Assembly (NCBI GenBank): GCA_034770075.1
Contig: JAVJAP010000028.1
Location: 434,001-498,000, forward strand
Direction: 5' to 3'
DNA from: Aralia elata
Taxonomy: Eukaryota > Streptophyta > Magnoliopsida > Apiales > Araliaceae
Length of the DNA stretch: 64,000 nt
Shown here: piece by piece, positions 60,680 to 64,000 of the stretch
Numbering within the stretch: position 1 is the first letter of the stretch
Layout: every line of letters begins with the position of its first letter
The notes under the pieces: generated by a model
Databases searched by the model: none
What the model was told of the DNA's origin: nothing
The model's input: the letters and a program-made list of their open reading frames with translations, nothing else
Position numbers and translations under genes: made by a program

Positions 60680-62653
60680 CTAGATAAAGTCAATCTCATC
60701 TATGAAGGCGGGATCCTCAAACTGGTCCCCTGGGGTCGCCGAAGTCGAGGGCCCAAAGTTCATGTCGGGGATGTATGGCCGCGCGGTGGCATCAGATGAG
60801 CTCGGCCCCGCATCATAACCCGTACCATCAGGATCATAGGTATAAGCCTCCTCCGGGGTCCGACCTAACACCCGAAGAAATAGAGACAACTGGTCTACCT
60901 GACGGGTCAGAGTGACAATCTGCTCGGCATGGGTAGGGCTCCGAACACAGGCTGCCCAGTCAATCATCATCACCGAGCCAGGGACCATATCTCCGAGGAA
61001 GAATGTGGCCCGGGTCTGAGGACCGATAGTGCCGGGCACCCACCAAGTACGGAAAGCATCACTCGTACTGGGACCTGTAGAAAGCATCCGGCCGTCCTCC
61101 CCTGCAAGCATGATCCCTGAAGGCTGAGAGTCCAGCGGCCAGGAGGTAGTGAAAGGAAGGGAATGCGGGATCCGGATCTCTCCTGTGACGCATCTGAATG
61201 CGCGCTCCCCCAGATACATCACCCATCCTCCAATACTCTGCAAAGTGAGGCGACGGGTGGAAAGCTCGAACTCCGGACCAGAAGGGTTCCCAGCATCAAA
61301 CCCCTCAGCCAAATGCTCGGAGAGGTAGGGAATCCAGACGACATCTACAGCAGTGATCAGCTCCAGCTGGATGCGGCAGTGTGCAAAGCTGCCTGATATC
61401 GGGACCTCCTCCAGAGTGCTGTGATGCCACCGTCGGCCCCGGGGATAAGTATCAAGGCCGAGAGTAGTGACAGGCCTCAGGCATGGAAGACGCTCGTAGG
61501 CCCAGAACTGCGAACAGAAACAGTGAAAAACATGAGAAACCGACAGACGCAGAAAGAAAAGAAATGAATTGACAGGAAATACATTAAGAAAAAAGAAAGA
61601 AGTCTCACCAGCAGAAAATGATAGAATCCGAGCCAAGCGTCTGTCTGGCCCTCCGAGCGTAGACGCATGCCATGGAGGAAATAGGCAAAGGTGAATGACC
61701 CCCAGTCATAGTCACCGATGCGGTCCACGTCTCTGACCGCTCCTACGACGCCGAAATGAATGGTGGAGGAGTTGTTCCCCAAAAAACAACCCCTCATGAT
61801 GGTCAGGAACAGGCGTCGTAGCAGAATGTCCCTGGTGCCCTGATCCGCGGGAATGGGCAGTGCGTATAGACCCCCAACAGCATCGACAGCCAAAGCGCCG
61901 GATCGAATGCTACGGGCCTTAAAGACCCGATCCTCAGCACCGAAGCCCAATAAAGCCCGGACCTCCACAGGAGTGATGTCGAGATCTAGAGGAACGCGGG
62001 ACCCGGCAAACTCTATGCCCGTAATGTATCTCCAATCCCAGGGGGTCAGCACAACCTCGCAGTCAAGAAGGTGAAGAGACTGCGTCTGGTGAAACCAGCG
62101 CTCTGATAAGGCCCTCATGTAACCCCAGGGGCACTGCCGGGGAATGATGGTAAAGAAGTGACGAAAGCCCCAAGAATCCACCACCGCCCGGTAGTCACTG
62201 TGCAAAGCCGTGTAAAAGGAGTAGATGTTGAACCAGTTGCCCCTCGGCTGAGTAAACTCGGGTACCTGGGGCAATCACCAATGGGTCAGTCCGGATAAAA
62301 GGAGAATTGGGAAATTGAGAATAAAATCATAATAGAGCCGAATATACCTCGTTAGCCACGAGAGATGCCGAGGGATGACGACTGAGATCCCGACCCAATA
62401 GATCGGGGATCTGCACAGATGCGCCAGACGGGGCACTATGAGGAGCTGGAGCCGGTGTGCTGGAGGATGGTCCCTCTGCCGCGACCTCTGGAGGAGTGGC
62501 CTCCTCAACGTCCGGATGAGCAGGACGAATGACAGCCTCCGCCAAGCGGCGAGCCTGGCGGGTCCGAGGAGGAACAGGAGCAGGTGTAGCCCTACGGCGA
62601 CGAACACCCGAGGTCCGGGACACGGAGGAGCTACTATGAGCATCGGGATCCAT
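60680..62653 (-). CDS. Antisense plant mobile domain protein 2, three exons, intact
   Basis: Exons on the minus strand: 62653-62348, 62265-61609 and 61507-60680. They are 306, 657 and 828 nt, all phase 0, together 596 codons plus stop. Donors are GAG|gtatat and CTG|gtgaga; acceptors are gccccag|GTA and ctgttcgcag|TTC, the latter pyrimidine-rich. Exon 1 is Pro/Ala/Ser-rich. Exons 2 and 3 hold the PMD: RALSERWFHQTQSLHLLDC, YITGIEFAGSRVP, YDWGSFTFAYFLHGMR, and across intron 2 the hallmark LLFWAYERLP. The C-terminus is acidic with no obvious domain. It sits antisense between pol and the 3' repeats, with an acceptor-like ctgttccag two bases before the ATG. No stop or frameshift, unlike the sense genes. 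Function is unknown; PMD proteins are linked to transposons and silencing. Confidence 0.8.
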
Positions 62654-63286
62654 AGCTGGAACAGAATAGGCAAGGAGGAAGGTAAGTTCCCTTTTGAATT
62701 ATGTCACGAATATTCTAAATTCCTACCCACATCATATAATTAAGGCAACATGATGCATGTTTATGAAAAAAAAAAAAAAAAAAAAAATTCGGCAGAGTTC
62801 CGTTTGTAAAATGGACATCCCAGGCATAAGCCAAACGTGTTTTCAATCAATCCAAGCCTCAAACAGATCAAAATTGCATTCATATGTGTAGTTACAGCAT
62901 GTAGAGTACAGTAATGCATGATTTTCTTGCAGAAAAGGAAAAACAGTATGTGGGACCACATCATTAGCATAAAATAAGACTCACACAATTGCTACATAGC
63001 ATGTATATATGATAATACATAGCATAACATTGTAAAGCATACATTTCTATCTCTAAACATGCAAATAGCCAAATGTATAGCAAAATGTTGACGAAATTGA
63101 AAAGTGAACGGTCAAATTGTTACCTGTAGCGCGTAGAACGATCCTACCGGAGCAGTTTTTGCAGAAAAGTTGGGAAACTCGACAAAAGGTCCTTGCAAAC
63201 GAGCAAAATCGCAAGAATCTATGTGGGGTACGAAGTTGAAAGTGACAGATCTGGAAGTGGCGAGCCGCCTAAGAACCCGATCTTGG
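62654..63286. other. Upstream region of PMD 2 / 3' untranslated region of the Tat element
   Basis: No gene. A run of about 23 A at 62764-62786 reads as poly-T on the antisense strand. A TATA-like taattatatgatg occurs on the minus strand near 62740. It could hold the promoter of PMD gene 2. Confidence 0.4.
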
Positions 63287-63352
63287 CCGCAGATCTATCT
63301 GCGGCTGGCCGCAGATCTATCTGCGGCTGGCCGCAGATCCATCTACGGCTGG
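63287..63352. repeat. Three 22-bp palindromic repeats in the Tat 3' region
   Basis: ccgcagatctatctgcgg at 63287 and 63309, and a variant at 63331, spaced exactly 22 bp with ctgg linkers. Same unit as in the LTR (49049-49088). Confidence 0.9.
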
Positions 63353-63420
63353 CCCTGGTGGGTCCCCTTGGCTCCCTTGCAACCGTTTGATGTGTCTAGT
63401 GAAAATGAATTACGAGATGG

Positions 63421-64000
63421 GTGACCGGCGATGATACCCGGGCCCGACGAGACGATCGACCGGCGACGATAACCGGCGATTATGAGATGGATGTCCGGCG
63501 ACGAAAACCGGCTCCGACAAGATAACCAACCGGCGACGATAACCGGGGGTTACAAGATGGGTGACCGGCGACGATAACCGGCCCCGACGAGACGATCGAC
63601 CGGCGACAATAACCGGCGATTATGAGGTGGATGTCCGGCGACGAAAACCGGCTCCGACGAGATAACCAACCGGCGACGATAACCGGGGGTTACAAGATGG
63701 GTGACCGGCGACGATAACCGGCCCCGACGAGACGATCGACCGGCGACGATAACCGGCGATTACGAGGTGGATGTCCGGCGACGAAAACCGGCTCCGACAA
63801 GATAACCAACCGGCGACGATAACCGGGGGTTACGAAGTGGGTGACCGGCGACGATACCCGGCCCCGACGAGACGATCGACCGGCGACGAAAACCGGCGAT
63901 TACGAGATGGAGGTCCGGCGACGAAAACCGGCTCCGGCGAGATAACCAACCGGCGACGATAACCGGGGGTTACGAAAGGGGTGACCGGCGACGATACCCG
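63421..64000. repeat. 140-bp higher-order tandem array, runs off the window
   Basis: gtgaccggcg recurs at 63421, 63561, 63701, 63841 and 63981, exactly every 140 bp. Each unit is two 70-bp halves: one starts gtgaccggcgacgata, the other atgtccggcgacgaaaacc. Each half contains two copies of ccggcgacgataaccgg about 35 bp apart. Such arrays are known from 3' regions of Tat/Ogre elements. 140 is not a multiple of three, so it is not a protein repeat. Confidence 0.95.

Larger units (their letters stand above)
48651..64000 (+). mobile_element. Tat-lineage (Ogre/Retand type) LTR retrotransposon with antisense PMD genes
   Basis: More than 15 kb, 3' end outside the window. Order: 2.1-kb LTR, Arg-tRNA type primer site, leader, gag-pro, putative intron, RT-RH-second RNase H-integrase, two PMD genes on the opposite strand, a palindrome array and a 140-bp tandem array. 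The second archaeal-type RNase H between RNase H and integrase, the primer site ctggcgactctgctgggga and the pro/RT intron are characteristic of the Tat lineage. The sense polyprotein is broken. Extra ORFs, some antisense, have been reported for Tat elements. Two antisense PMD genes, one spliced and open, stand out here. Confidence 0.85.

Noticed and set aside
63170..63962. ORFs in the palindrome and tandem repeat arrays
   Set aside because: The 140-bp period is not a multiple of three, so the frames change between units.
63421..64000. CRISPR-like regular repeats
   Set aside because: The units are contiguous tandem repeats without unique spacers, in a plant retrotransposon.

Overview
The window is plant nuclear DNA, most probably from a eudicot. 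The evidence is the dense nested LTR retrotransposons of plant lineages (Tekay-like, Reina-like and Tat Ty3/gypsy), a TIR-NBS-LRR type leucine-rich-repeat pseudogene, a captured plant zinc-finger homeodomain gene piece, and plant mobile domain (PMD) genes. I see no rRNA, tRNA gene, CRISPR array or organellar block. Almost everything is transposon, and most coding sequence is broken. Only two longer reading units look intact: the pre-gag ORF of a young Tekay-like element, and a three-exon PMD gene on the antisense strand of a Tat element.

Layout. 1-9505: Tekay-like element A on the minus strand; its left LTR runs off the window and its right LTR is truncated. 9559-11221: a MULE with long terminal inverted repeats that has captured the 5' part of a ZF-HD homeobox gene. 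11309-17321: a decayed Reina-like chromovirus with a perfect 5-bp target duplication, inserted in a TNL-type pseudogene (17327-19204, minus). That pseudogene is also split by a 700-bp hAT-like element (17860-18559). 19623-20085: a possible short unknown gene. 20448-25757: microsatellites, a foldback MITE, and stacked LTR fragments. 25758-39625: a probable solo LTR split by the young Tekay-like element B (26407-38910). 39631-48650: AT-rich intergenic DNA with minisatellites, CACTA-like pieces, a large inverted repeat and one decayed transposon-protein ORF. 48651-64000+: a Tat-lineage (Ogre/Retand type) element whose 3' end lies outside the window.

How parts relate. Elements A and B share the same order: LTR, Met-tRNA type primer site, an acidic coiled-coil ORF, then a single-frame gag-pol ending in a chromodomain-like tail. 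A is an older, stop-riddled relative of B. The pre-gag ORF is therefore a family trait. The Tat element has LTR, Arg-type primer site, gag-pro, a putative intron, then RT, RNase H, archaeal-type RNase H and integrase. Beyond pol lie two PMD genes on the opposite strand, a 22-bp palindrome array and a 140-bp higher-order tandem array. Its sense polyprotein is broken by frameshifts and stops, while the larger antisense PMD gene stays open for 596 codons across two clean introns. That contrast is the most interesting signal in the window.
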